In this document: piece after piece, positions 11,293-21,818 of the stretch
Position numbering within the stretch: the stretch's first letter is position 1
How the letters are laid out: every line of letters starts with the position of its first letter
Made by a program: the position numbers and the translations under genes
Notes under the pieces: model-generated
The model's database searches: none
Told to the model about the DNA's origin: nothing
Seen by the model: only the letters and a program-made list of their open reading frames with translations
Source: Nemopilema nomurai
Lineage: Eukaryota > Cnidaria > Scyphozoa > Rhizostomeae > Rhizostomatidae
Length of the DNA: 64,000 nt
NCBI GenBank assembly: GCA_003864495.1
Contig: ML133422.1
Span: 434,001-498,000, forward strand
Reading direction: 5' to 3'

Positions 11293-14200
11293 ATGCCAGG
11301 TGAAAACTGTAGAATCTACGGTTGTAGCGTATTAAGACGGAAGAGGTATAAACATATCAGTTTCTTCAGTGTACCGAAAATGGACGATGAATTTCATAAC
11401 AATTGGAGAGCTAAGTTTGTTGCAGCAGTTACAAAAGATTGTGCGGTAGATGCCAGTCTTCGAAAACAAATCGAAAACAAATCTATTGACGTGTGCAAGT
11501 TACATTTCACTCCAGAACAAGTATAACCTTTTTTATTTGTATTTTTTGCTTCCTTGTCTTCTTAAAAAACCACTATAGAGTTTAATTTTGTTTCTTTGAG
11601 GCAGATCTTTTTGTTTTGTTCGGCCTAATGACATTCCAGATTACAATTCGTCTGATTTATCTCCCTGATTATCTGTAGATCGTTCGAGAAACTCTTTGGT
11701 CCCTGGCCCCATACCAACACAAACACAAACCGTCAAAGAGTATTATTGTTTCTTCGACCATTTATTGAGAAGAGCCTTATCTCTCCTTGTCCTGCGTTCT
11801 ATTTTCCATTTTCTCAACACACAGTGGTTTTCACAACTTTCTCTAATTAGTGACCATATTCCACTCAGCTGAATAGGTTATAATATAAAAGGTACAAGTT
11901 TCAATCTCTCACATACCAACAAATTTCAACGCATGGTATTACTAAAAATGCTCTTGGTCATGGTAGCAAATCTACTCCGATTCAAAGGAATATTCTCTGA
12001 GAAGAGTTGACCATTCTTAAACTTTCTTTATAATTTTGGCAATCAAAAAAGTTGCAGTTATGTATCTTAGATCCAGTAGGATTGCCTTAGAAGATAAAGG
12101 CTTTCAGAAAAAGCTCATCAATCATACTCTATTATAAGAAAACTCTGTTTTAATACCACTATTTGTAGAGATTCGTGTCTTTATTTATGGTTAAAGTTTG
12201 CATTATCGCTACATATTGAAAAAGTTTTTTTTATGTAGCTCAGCATCTACAGAGTGTTGCATGTCATATGCCTCTTTCACTACAAAAAGAGAGAAGGCTG
12301 ATAACCACATTACACAAGAACCTCCAAAATGCTACAAAACAGTTGATGAGCTCGTAAAAAGAAGTTTTGCTTTGAAGCTGAATACACAGCTCATTGATGT
12401 GTTTCCTGACCAGAGCATGTTTGTATCAAAAAGACAGGCTCAGTATACCATAAGTTCATTTGAGATACATGTAAATGCTGATTTGATCTTTACTATCAGA
12501 GTTTTTGGGTTGCTCATTCCATAGGAAAATATACTTTAAAGGAAGTATTCAAGAAACAATGTCACTTTGTGAAGCTTGATATCCGAGTTAGAGCGAAATT
12601 TTATCTGTACTGGGATAACACAAGAAGACCTACAAACTTCACATGCTTTCATTCATCACATTGTCCCAATCCAATTTGATTACATGTCAAGTAGCAGTAA
12701 TCCGCTTTGCCAAAAAGTATTTTACAGGTCACCTTTTTTGCTTGGTAATTGTTATCAATGATGGGGATGCATGCACTGAATGTTGCCAATTATTAAAGAA
12801 GGAAACAAAATTGCTCAAAAGAATGAGAGAAAACCCTCCTATTCCAGCAAAGTTGAATGCTTCAATTCAATTTATTTCACCCATGAGAGTAAAATTAGCA
12901 CTTAAGCAGCATTGAGATGAAAACAAACTTTTTAAAAATAATAGAAAGTCTCAAAACAGAAATTGAATTCAAATCTGTTCCAGTTAGTGATCAACTTAAC
13001 ACTGACATACAGTCTTTAATGAATCAAGCTATTCCCCAATCCGTTTCACCTTTTATGAAGCTGTTTTGGGAGAAGCAGTTAAAGTATATTGATACTGCAA
13101 AGAAAGGGGTTAGATACCACCCTATGCTGATCAGATATTTCTTAAATCTGGCCTCAAAGTCACCAGCAGCATTTGACGACATTCGTTTTAATGAAGATAA
13201 GGGGACAGGATTCTTAATCTTGCCTAGTTGTCGCGGCCTTCGAGACTATAAGAACTATATTCGCCCACAGCGTGGTTTAACCATGAAATCATAAAAGAGC
13301 TTTGCGATAAAACAAAGAAAAATATGTGGCCATCTCCTTTGACGAAATGTGAATACAGCAAGGTTTGGTTTGGGATAAGCACACAGGGGAACTCATATGA
13401 TTTGTTGACCTTGGTGACAAGGAGCTAAATGTTGCAACACTGGAAGGAATTGATGCTCTTGCTAAACATGTTTTGGTCCACATGGTGAGAGGTCTAACCA
13501 ATCCCTTCAAATTCAGTCCTGCAACGTTTGCAAAAACAGGATCCACATGCTTCCAAATGTTTCCACTTCTGTGGAAAGCTATTAGTATCCTTGAGCTAAC
13601 TTGTGGCTAAAAGTAGTTGCTGAAACTTGTGATGGTGCATCATCTAATCGCAATTTGTTTAAGATGCACAAGCTGCTGGAGCAAAAAGAGCCAAAAAAGG
13701 AAGATGTTACATACAAAGTCAGAAATTTGCTTGGCAGAGAACCACGCACCATTTACTTTTTCTCTGATACCCCGCATCTCATGAAAACAGTAAGGAACTG
13801 TTTTGCCAATTCTGGTGCAGGTACTAGGACAAGATTCATGTGGGATGATGGTCATTTTTTCTTTGGACTCACCTTACCCAAATGTACAAAGAAGGCAAAG
13901 AATTAGGTCTTCAGCTCCTTCCAAAGCTAAAAGAAGAGCATGTGAGACTAAATTTTCATTCTGTTATGAATGTGAAGCTTGCTACGCAGGTTTTAAGTTC
14001 ATCAGTTACTAAAGTGCTATTTGCATATGGTCCTTCGTAAGCTGCTGCAACTGCCAAATTTTGCTCAATGATGGACCAGTTCTTTGATTGCATGAATGTG
14101 CGAAACAAAAGAAAACATCCAAGAAAACAGAGGGCATTCCTGAAACCTTAGAAAACAACTGATGATATAAGGTTTGGTTGGCTCATCAACTCCTTTCTGG

Positions 14201-14510
14201 TGTATTTCATTGAATGGAAAAAGTCCATCCAGGAAACGCAAACGGAATTTCACTGAAAACAAGAGGGCAAGTATGTTTATCTCCTCTCAAACTTTTGAAG
14301 GTCACATGCTATTCTCTGGTAGAATGGACTAAGTACCTGTTACGCAATGGAGTTGATTATGTCCTTTTAGAGCGTTTTTCGCAAGATGCACTTGAGAATC
14401 ACTTTGGCCAACAAAGAAGCTTAGGCAGGCGCAAAGAGAACCCCACATGAAAAGATTTTGGATATAATGAGAATTCAATCCGGAATCAGCAGTATATTTC
14501 CCAATAAAAG
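11293..14510 (+). pseudogene. P-element/THAP9-type transposase relic
   Basis: The THAP zinc finger is at 11293-11526 (CRIYGCSV, later VCKLHF) and ends at a GT donor. After about 700 bp, matching blocks continue: KCYKTVDELVKRSFALK (about 12330), then GVRYHPMLIRYFLNLASKSP and LPSCRGLRDYKNYIRP (12917-13294). Next come a shifted DEM segment with GLVWDKHTGELI (about 13330), KVVAETCDGASSN (about 13610), FFSDTPHLMKTVRNCF (about 13770) and DALENHFGQQRSLGRRKENP (to about 14450). The order is that of P-element and THAP9 transposases: an RNase H-like fold with Asp residues in DEM, CDG and DTPHL and the C-terminal E in LEN. Many frame changes and stops make it non-functional. Confidence 0.8.
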
Positions 14511-14773
14511 AACAAATTAATTTTGCTTAATGAAAACACATTTTTTCTCTATTAAATTTAATATTAAACACCATATGAAAACAACATAGTCAAAATACAC
14601 TCGAGGCCTTGCAATTTCCTATTTCTATTCTCTTAAATTATTTGCCAGTTTTATTCAAGAATTACCTATTTTAATCCAACACTTTTTCCAGAACACACTA
14701 TTCATCAATTATCAAAGTATTAAGTACAAAAAGTAATTAAAGGAAGTATGCTACACATGTCTCTCTAGAGCTC

Positions 14774-15957
14774 TTATATAGTGTTTAAATGAAATTCCCT
14801 TGGAGGAACAGAGCTTTGACTGGACTGTTTTAATTCCTTCCGTAGTGCCTTCTTTTTTGTTTTCTTAATAGATTTCAAGCTCTTCTCTTTTATATCTTTG
14901 GCATGGGAAAACATTCGAACATATAGATATAATGTCAAAATGTATTCAAGCAGGTTGAATGCAATTTTCTTTTTCACTGTAATATTCCCATTTTGGTACA
15001 ATGTTATGAAAACTCTTTGGATGGTACAATTGTTTTTAAGGAAACTTATCATTTCATTTGTGTTCATGTTCTTTATGATACAGGATGTTTGCTTACGAAA
15101 ATATATTTCGTTACTCGAAACATTTGAACAACATCTCGGTTCACTTTCCATAGCCCACCACGATCTTTTAAAGCTACAGATTTGTACCTTGCATTCTCTG
15201 CCAATTTGTCTTTGCATTTAGCAGACAAAAGAATAGTCATTTATGTCTGGTTTAGATCATTTCTTTTCAAAGACTGGCTGTTACGGAGGCGCCTTTAAAG
15301 TGTTCCAAAGACATATCCACTGAGGTACACTAAGGCATCTTCTTCTCTCGGAGAAAGAACAAACTGGTTAGATGTTGTTTTCAGCAACCCATCCTTTACA
15401 GTGAAGTTTGTCAAATATGCTAGAATGCTGCTAGCTAATTCCATCCCTAAGAGTAGGGATGATTCAATGGAAAGACTGTCAAAAAGGGCTCTTCTTCACA
15501 AATTGCTCCAGAAAACTCTGGATAGAACTTGTCAGCATTTCCATTATAATCACTGATGATGTTTTCAAGCTTACCATGCACCAATATTGCTTGTATTCAA
15601 TATTACCATGCACCAAAATTTAAGACTGATGTCAATTAGCAAAGCAACTATAAAAAAGATATAATAGGCCAAAAACTTGTTGCTGGTTATAAATGGTTAG
15701 GCTGTACCTCTCCCTTCGTCTGCGTCCCATGAAAACAACAAAGTTGCAAAAATGATCGAAAAATAACATGTAAACACAGATAACCAACCTCGGAAAGAAG
15801 AGAATAGACATCAGACTGAAAATTGGAGTCATTAGTAAGTTCATCTTTTTCTAACAAACAGAGAATCGCGTCAACATCAACACTATCAATGTAATTGGTA
15901 TCAACACTATTGTAGATCAACACTATCACTATCAATGTAATTGGTACTACTCGCCAT
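14774..15957 (-). pseudogene. unassigned relic convergent with the P-type transposase
   Basis: Read from 15957 downward: a first-exon-like block starts MASSTNYIDS and ends SDVYSLLSEV before GTTGGT, with an internal ~24-bp duplication that shifts frame. Later blocks read LENIISDYN and EEPFLTVFP (about 15590-15500), EEDALVYLSGYVFGTL (about 15370), ALKDRGGLWKVNRDVVQMF (about 15180-15120) and LYLYVRMFSHAKDIKEK with a basic tail ending KKALRKELKQ (about 14940-14830). I recall similar multi-copy proteins in cnidarian genomes but cannot name a domain. Frame changes show decay. Its 3' end faces the P-type transposase 3' end about 260 bp away. Confidence 0.4.
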
Positions 15958-15959
15958 CT

Positions 15960-16640
15960 TGAGTGTGTATTTCGTTGTTGCGCTCTGTTGCATTATTCAA
16001 GTTATCCTGCTCTCACAAGCGTGTATAATTTGTATAAATTGACAAAAACCTATACCTTGGCCTTTTCTTTGGTTCTCTCTATTTCTTGTTCCATTCTATC
16101 GTCCTACGTGTTTCTAACTGTAACAGGTACATGATTTGCTTCATCAGATACTCCAGACAAAACAGTATGTTTAATGTGCTGATTTTCCAGATAGAAACAG
16201 CCTAAAAAACTGATAATATTGAAATTTGACATATTGAGAATATCGTTTTATGGTTGTTAGCAGCATCTAAAATTTAGAATTCCATGTAAAATATCAAGCA
16301 TATTTTTATTGAGCATTCAAAAGAACTATTAAAAATAACAGTTAACAACTATTGATAATTTATGAGGTTAACAAAGTGTATAAAACTGCAAAAACGTTTT
16401 AAGAAATGTGTTATTAGAACTGAATACTTTATTAGAGAGTTTGAATTAAATTAAGAATTTTAAAAGACAATGATTCGTGACTTTACACTTGACATATTTT
16501 CTGAAGCTATACAGGTGAAAATGTAGCGAAATGTAGGTTGCAGAACATGTGATATGAAATGAATACGAACACAAAGCAAAAAGAATGAAGCAAATACAAA
16601 AAGAATCGGATTAAATAGGGTAAATGTGTCTGTTAAGCTG
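15960..16640. other. AT-rich, nothing recognised
   Basis: No coding frame, repeat or RNA gene is supported here. Confidence 0.4.
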
Positions 16641-16650
16641 CGTTAGGTCC

Positions 16651-16750
16651 CAGACTCTAGTACTAGGGCCTAAACTCCTGTACTAGGGCCAAGACTCCAG
16701 TACTAGTGCCCAGACTCCAGTACTAGGACACAGACTCCAGTACTTGACAT
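16651..16750. repeat. 20-bp minisatellite, five copies
   Basis: Five head-to-tail copies of a unit close to cagactccagtactagggcc, with one to several substitutions each. Confidence 0.9.
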
Positions 16751-16770
16751 ACTGGGGGCTGACGAAAAGA

Positions 16771-16998
16771 CTAATCCTGTGAGGGCCATGCCGTGCGTGC
16801 AGCGCTACGACTAGGTAGAGTGTTGGTAACATGCTGTTCTATGGCTTGAACAGCGTCATCTGGCGGTTGTTGCTGGACGGAAAGTTCTAGCGGATAGAGC
16901 AGGATGACAGAACACATGGTTTGTCTGTTGGCAGTGCGTACACAAGCGGCGCAAAAGTGATTGTCAGATCCACGTAATAACTTTGTCACAACACCAAT
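16771..16998 (-). pseudogene. BEL/Pao DUF5641 domain, C-terminal part (split)
   Basis: The minus frame reads GVVTKLLRGSDNHF, AACVRTANRQT and LLYPLELSV, the usual end of the DUF5641 domain that follows the integrase of BEL/Pao retrotransposons. The preceding part of the same domain lies on the far side of the inserted element, at 21391-21650. The two halves meet across a single AT. Confidence 0.65.
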
Positions 16999-17367
16999 AA
17001 ACCATTCCCGGGTAACGTCCGCCATTAAGTCTGGGTAGCAAACTGACCTTTGGACCCTATGGCCGCACACCGGAGCTATGGCGATTTGCAATATACCAAA
17101 GCCGTAATTTCACAACCACGCTATTCTAATGTCATGCCGTTCGCTAATCAACACTTAATTACACTGTCTATTATCCTTACATAATTATCCTTTGAATGAC
17201 GGGTTATTTTCCATCGTCTAGCCACGTATTTATTGATGATATCTGTAAATAGTTTTAACTACTTGGTCTGAAGTCTTCACAGCAAACAGCAGAAAACACG
17301 AAAATCGTCCTATTTGCGCTCATTCGTGTACGCAGTTATTCAGTTTACTATAACGTTAGCAGTTAAA

Positions 17368-19117
17368 ATGGCAAGCAATTCAAGAACTTATCAGGATTTT
17401 CTAGATATGGGAGTTAATAGTTTGAAGGATTTTTTAACTGTAAGAGGGGTGTCTGTAAGCAACTATACAAAGGTAGAACTTGTTGCCAGAGCGTTTTCAG
17501 CTGCTGAGATGGGTTTGCCTATTGTAATGTCCAGCGAAGATCAAGCCAAACTTCTCCAACAAGAGTACGTAAAGAGGCTGAAAGAGATGGATTTATCAGA
17601 CCCAAAGGAAATCAAGGATGAGGATAAAAAGGACGATTACACTGGGAAACATTTTCGAGTATATTCTGAGCGTTAGAGATTTCAATGTGGAATACGTTGG
17701 TAAATATAAGGATCAGAAGGCCTACAGCTACTTTGACAGTAACTTTGTTGGCGAGATTCTCGTCAAGGTTGAGTATGCCAACATGAATGGGTTTCTCTCT
17801 CCATCCTGTACATCCATGCCTTGTGCATGGAATCAAGCAACAAAGACCACCATTGAGCCAAAAAGAATTTCTGAAATCGTTGTTCGTAAGAAATTACGTT
17901 CTAAAATGCCAGCAGATCCTAGCGACGATGTCCGCCGAGAGGAAACCAGAATGCAGGAACTAAGCCAGTTTGATCCAAGACAGAGTCTACATCAAAACAT
18001 GACAGGGGAGCGTTTGTCCAATCTCATCCACACAATTTCTGTAGCAAATCCCAACGCAGTATTATTAAAATCTGTTGAGGGCATGGCTATTCCAACCTCA
18101 GGCAATTTGACACTAGCTAACATAGCCAACGCGATAATGGTAGATCAGAGTTTATCATCAGATGACGCAAAAATAACAAAATTTCTAGCCAAAATGTGTT
18201 TCTCAGAAAAAGACGTAAAAACTGTTGAAAAGATGACGAGAAACCAGGCCAAAAGCAAAGCATGGATTGAGCATCGAGAAGGCCGATTAACAGCTTCAAA
18301 GCACCACGAGTACTTCACAAAAGTCAACAGTATTTCCCGCGTTAAGGGTGATGTACGTCCGAAAACAACACATCTTGTGGCCAATATTATACATCAAGAG
18401 GAAAACTTAGACCACATCCAAGCAATCAAGTGGGGTAGAGATCATGAAGCAGATGCTTTAAAGGGATTCTACGCAGAAGAAGCAACAAGGCACATCAACT
18501 TTAAGCTGGAGCAGGCAGGCTTATTTCTGGACAAGGATAGGGCGTATATTGGAGCATCACCTGATGCCATAATGCAATGTTCATGTCATGGAAAGAGCGT
18601 AGTTGAAACAAAGTGCCCCTTCAATATACGTAATGAAAAAGTAACAGACAGTAGCAGCATGTGCGTGTTTTTAAAAGTTAACGATGACAACAACATATGT
18701 TTGAACAAGAACCATAAATACTACACACAGATCGTATCTCAAATGGCGCTAACCCAATCTTTGCAAGGTTATTTCATTGTTTGGACAATGAAAGAAACTT
18801 GGGTCCAGAAACTTGAAAAGGATGATGCTCATTGGATTAAGGTGTCCTTAAATTTGGAGATTTTTTTCAAAACCTATGTTGTTAAAGCTCTTCTTGCTAT
18901 AAGCCCACTAGAGTTCTGTGGAACTTGTGATAAAGTTTTGCTAGAGGCTAAAGAAATAAAAAGCAATGAGTTCCATTTAAAGTGGATTTGTTGTGGTAAC
19001 TGCAATGTACGGTATCACTTTTATTGCCAAAACATTAATCCAATTTTAAATGAAGATGGTACATGGATTTGTAACAAATGTTTGTCAAATATTGCTTGTG
19101 ATAATGCGGCATATTAA
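17368..19117 (+). pseudogene. SAP - YqaJ exonuclease - PHD protein of transposon 1, one frameshift
   Basis: Start chosen at ATG 17368 (MASNSRTYQDF). The SAP DNA-binding motif SLKDFLTVRGVSVSNYTKVE covers residues ~14-45. The frame changes at about 17640. The YqaJ-type PD-(D/E)xK nuclease follows: EHREGRLTAS, WGRDHEADAL, GASPDAI with the metal-binding Asp, VETKCPF with the E-x-K pair, and YYTQIVSQM. A PHD-like C4HC3 finger ends the protein (CGTCDKV...WICCGNC...YHFYC...WICNKC). The SWIM zinc finger found in the cousin at 43-44.7 kb is absent; the sequence jumps from VKVEYAN to CTSMPCAWN, suggesting an internal loss. YqaJ nucleases resect DNA ends in phage recombination; a role in transposition is inferred. 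Confidence 0.85.
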
Positions 19118-19527
19118 CTTTTAAATACATATATTGTTTTAAGTTAATAAGATATAATTCTGAAATTCTCTTCTTTTTATCTTTTTTGTCTTTTCTGTAT
19201 AATATTGAAAAAGCCCTTGGAGCTTATTTATTTAGAATGATATTGGATAGGGCTAATTTGATGGGGCCTCAAACAAGGGTTGGGACTTGTAAAAGATTAT
19301 CCAAAAGTCGCTATAAAAATACCTCTAAAGGATTTTCACTTTTCCGTGTTCATTTTCAAAAAAGAAAAATCTTAGAATTTAATAGTGACAACGAAAACAT
19401 TATTTTCATTTAAGATTCTCACTTTCCGTTGAATGAGTTATTAATGTAGGACTAACATCCTGTATTGTAAAATTTGGCATGTCGGGGTAGGGGCTTATTT
19501 GCGGTGGAACATATTAAGAATTTAATT

Positions 19528-19546
19528 ATCAGGGAGGGGGGGGGGC
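19528..19546 (+). repeat. G-rich tract
   Basis: An uninterrupted poly-G stretch after aggga, between the two convergent genes of transposon 1. Likely low-complexity only. Confidence 0.6.
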
Positions 19547-19605
19547 TAATTCATTAGGTCTATACGAGTTGGGCAATTTGAGGATTACCGGTATCTGTCC
19601 ATTTT

Positions 19606-21019
19606 TTATTCAACTAGTGGGGGTAATAGATTTACCAGAGCACAACACGTAACAACAATATCATCTACTAATGGCATTTCTAGAAGCGACATTTCACGTT
19701 TGAGAATATGGAACCACTTGACCCTGGCAATGGCTTTCTCAACAAATATCCGAACATTTGCAACTCGATTAGTTGTTCTTACGTCGGATTGTGTCATCTG
19801 AGTGCCTCTAGCAGCACTAGGTGGTATTGCAAGGAAACATCTTTTCATTAGTAAGTCTGACTTTATCTTAAATCCTCTGTCAGCCATCACAGTGTCGTAA
19901 GGTTCAAGAAGATCCAAAAAGCCTGAATTCCGCACAATATATAGGTCAGTGGTACGACCTCCAAAACATGGGGATACCCATGAAATTGCTCCATTAGGTG
20001 TAATTGCAACTAAAAATTTAACGGTGCAGTGGTGCTTATAATCACTCCACAAAATGGCTTGAACTTCAAGAGAGCTTGGAGTCTCGACGAAAACCTCTGT
20101 GCAATCGATTATGGTGCGAACCTTGGGGTAAAGACGCTTGAATGCATCAGGCAACGTTGCAATTATTTGACCTTTGGATGGCCAGATTATTAAATTTCTT
20201 AATTCTTTGGACAGCAGTTTTATCCAGGTGATCCAGATCTGGGACACTCGAGTGGTAGAAGTTTGAAATCTAAATGCTAGGTCTTTGACAAAAAGGCCTA
20301 GCCTCCAACCGCATCAAAACTAACAGATACTCCTGTTCTAAACAGAGTTTCCTTTCTGGCCCCTTTCTGTTTATTGGCAGTATATCGCCTTCTGCATACA
20401 CAGGTGAAGACAGAATCTGATCCACTCGCTGCTGGTAAACATCAGACTTCTGTTTTTGGAATGCTCTTTTAGGGCCTCCCCAGTATTTCATCAATCTACT
20501 TCTTGGGTGCAGATAATCAAAAATAGCCTTAAATGTTTCTACACTTTCCAAACCAGTGCAGAAGCGAACATCAAATTCTCTATTAAGCTGCTCAAATTTC
20601 ATTGGAACAGGGAGAATAATCGAGGATTCTTGCTCATCTGCATTTTCCGGCTCTTCTGAAGGTGCCGAAGCTGCCCCACCTATCGTTGTTTGAAACCCCC
20701 TTTTCCTTGGTGAAGACCTTCGAACAACACTCTGGTTTTGTCGATTGTCCTGCACAGTTAGCCAAAGAGTAGGGTTTGGGTTTCTGGCTGTAGGCTTTCC
20801 ATCAGAAAAATGATTCGAGCAAATCCTACTTCCATCACTGGGAACAAAACCAACTCTTCCTTTGTTGATTAGAGCCGTCCAGTTTTTCTTCTTTGATTCA
20901 TCATTTGTTGGAAACCTGTGAAATTTTAGAATTTTCACATGCTCTTTGACCACAAAACGATCTGGATAACGTGTATCATTATCACAGGTTCCAACACAGC
21001 ATCGATCGTGTCTTCCCAT
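19606..21019 (-). pseudogene. THAP - DDE (DDE_Tnp_4 type) transposase of transposon 1, one frameshift
   Basis: Start chosen at the internal Met of MGRHDRCCVGTCDND (21019) because the upstream extension is hydrophobic and precedes the THAP finger. The long THAP domain (C-x4-C, FHRFP, W, ICSNHF) is followed by a HTH region ending LEQEYLLVLMRLEA near 20290, where the frame changes. The catalytic domain follows: IIDCTEVFVETPSS (first Asp), YDTVMADRGF (second Asp) and VRIFVEKAIARVKWF (Glu), so the full DDE triad is present. Stop at 19606. It would cut and join the element ends. It is convergent with the YqaJ gene and lies inside the TIRs. Confidence 0.85.
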
Positions 21020-21390
21020 GACTGCTTGTATCCATATGATAGCACTTAAAACGATGCAAAATATTAAAACGAACAGACAGAATTTTTCTCTACAAAACAA
21101 CAGGAGCAAGCTATTCGAACATTTCACTACCCCTAAAGGAGACCATTTATAAACAGCCAGCGTGGCTAGACAATGGAAAATAACCCGTCATTCAAAGGAT
21201 AATTATGTAAGGATAATAGACAGTGTAATTAAGTGTTGATTAGCGAACGGCATGACATTAGAATAGCGTGGTTGTAAAATTACGGCTTTGATATATTGCA
21301 AATCGCCATAGCTCCGGTGTGCGGCCATAGGGTCCAAAGGTCAGTTTGCTACCCAGACTTAATGGCGGACGTTACCCGGGAATGGTTTAT

Positions 21391-21650
21391 GTCTAGGTGT
21401 TACGTGTCTGCAATCTTTGATTCCATTTGTGGAAAAATGTTTTCTGCAGCTCTTGTAACCATGTGTCTCACGTAGAAGGGAAAGATATTCGGCTTTGAAA
21501 CGTTTGCCAAAGTGGTCATATAACATTGCACGATGATGCTGTGCGCGCGTAATCTCGTTGTGATAACGGAAGTTTGGATCATATTTGATGGAATCAAGCA
21601 ACGGATGTGGTAACAAAGTAACGCTGAATCTGAGCAGAAGGTGACTAGGC
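21391..21650 (-). pseudogene. BEL/Pao integrase C-term/DUF5641 start (split)
   Basis: The minus frame reads LLPHPLLDSIKYDPNFRY, then FGKRFKAEYLSLLRETH and a degenerate stretch ending VTPRH at the AT where transposon 1 begins. The pattern of a polar helix followed by W/F-x-x-EYL-x-x-LRE matches the region between BEL/Pao integrase and DUF5641. It continues at 16998 downward. Confidence 0.6.
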
Positions 21651-21818
21651 TTTAGAGGCTGAAGACCGTTTGTGTGAATCGAACTAGTTTCCTATGCAGT
21701 CGCAGGATTTGAGTTGTCCAAAAAAAATTTCCTCAAATTTTGAATGTTGGACGTTAGACTCTTGAAAGCGTGCATTAATAGCTCCTAGGAAATTATAGGC
21801 CGCATTGATAGCTGAAAA

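Larger units (their letters stand above)
16999..21388. mobile_element. ISL2EU-like DNA transposon 1, complete, 4390 bp
   Basis: Terminal inverted repeats of 228 bp, nearly perfect, lie at 16999-17226 and 21161-21388; they begin AAACCATTCCCGGGTAACG. Both sides are flanked by AT (16997-16998 and 21389-21390), a 2-bp target duplication. Inside are two convergent genes: SAP-YqaJ-PHD (+) and THAP-DDE (-). Known to me: ISL2EU (IS4EU) transposons pair a DDE transposase with a YqaJ-type protein and use a 2-bp duplication. The near-identity of the TIRs suggests recent movement. Both genes carry frame changes, so this copy may have moved in trans. Confidence 0.88.

Noticed and set aside
14898..15221. 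Hydrophobic plus-strand ORF
   Set aside because: Antisense to the better supported minus-strand relic with KDRGGLWKVNRD.
21019..21127. Signal peptide on the THAP-DDE transposase
   Set aside because: The hydrophobic stretch upstream of MGRHDRCC is more simply untranslated leader; a nuclear transposase with a THAP finger should start at the internal Met.
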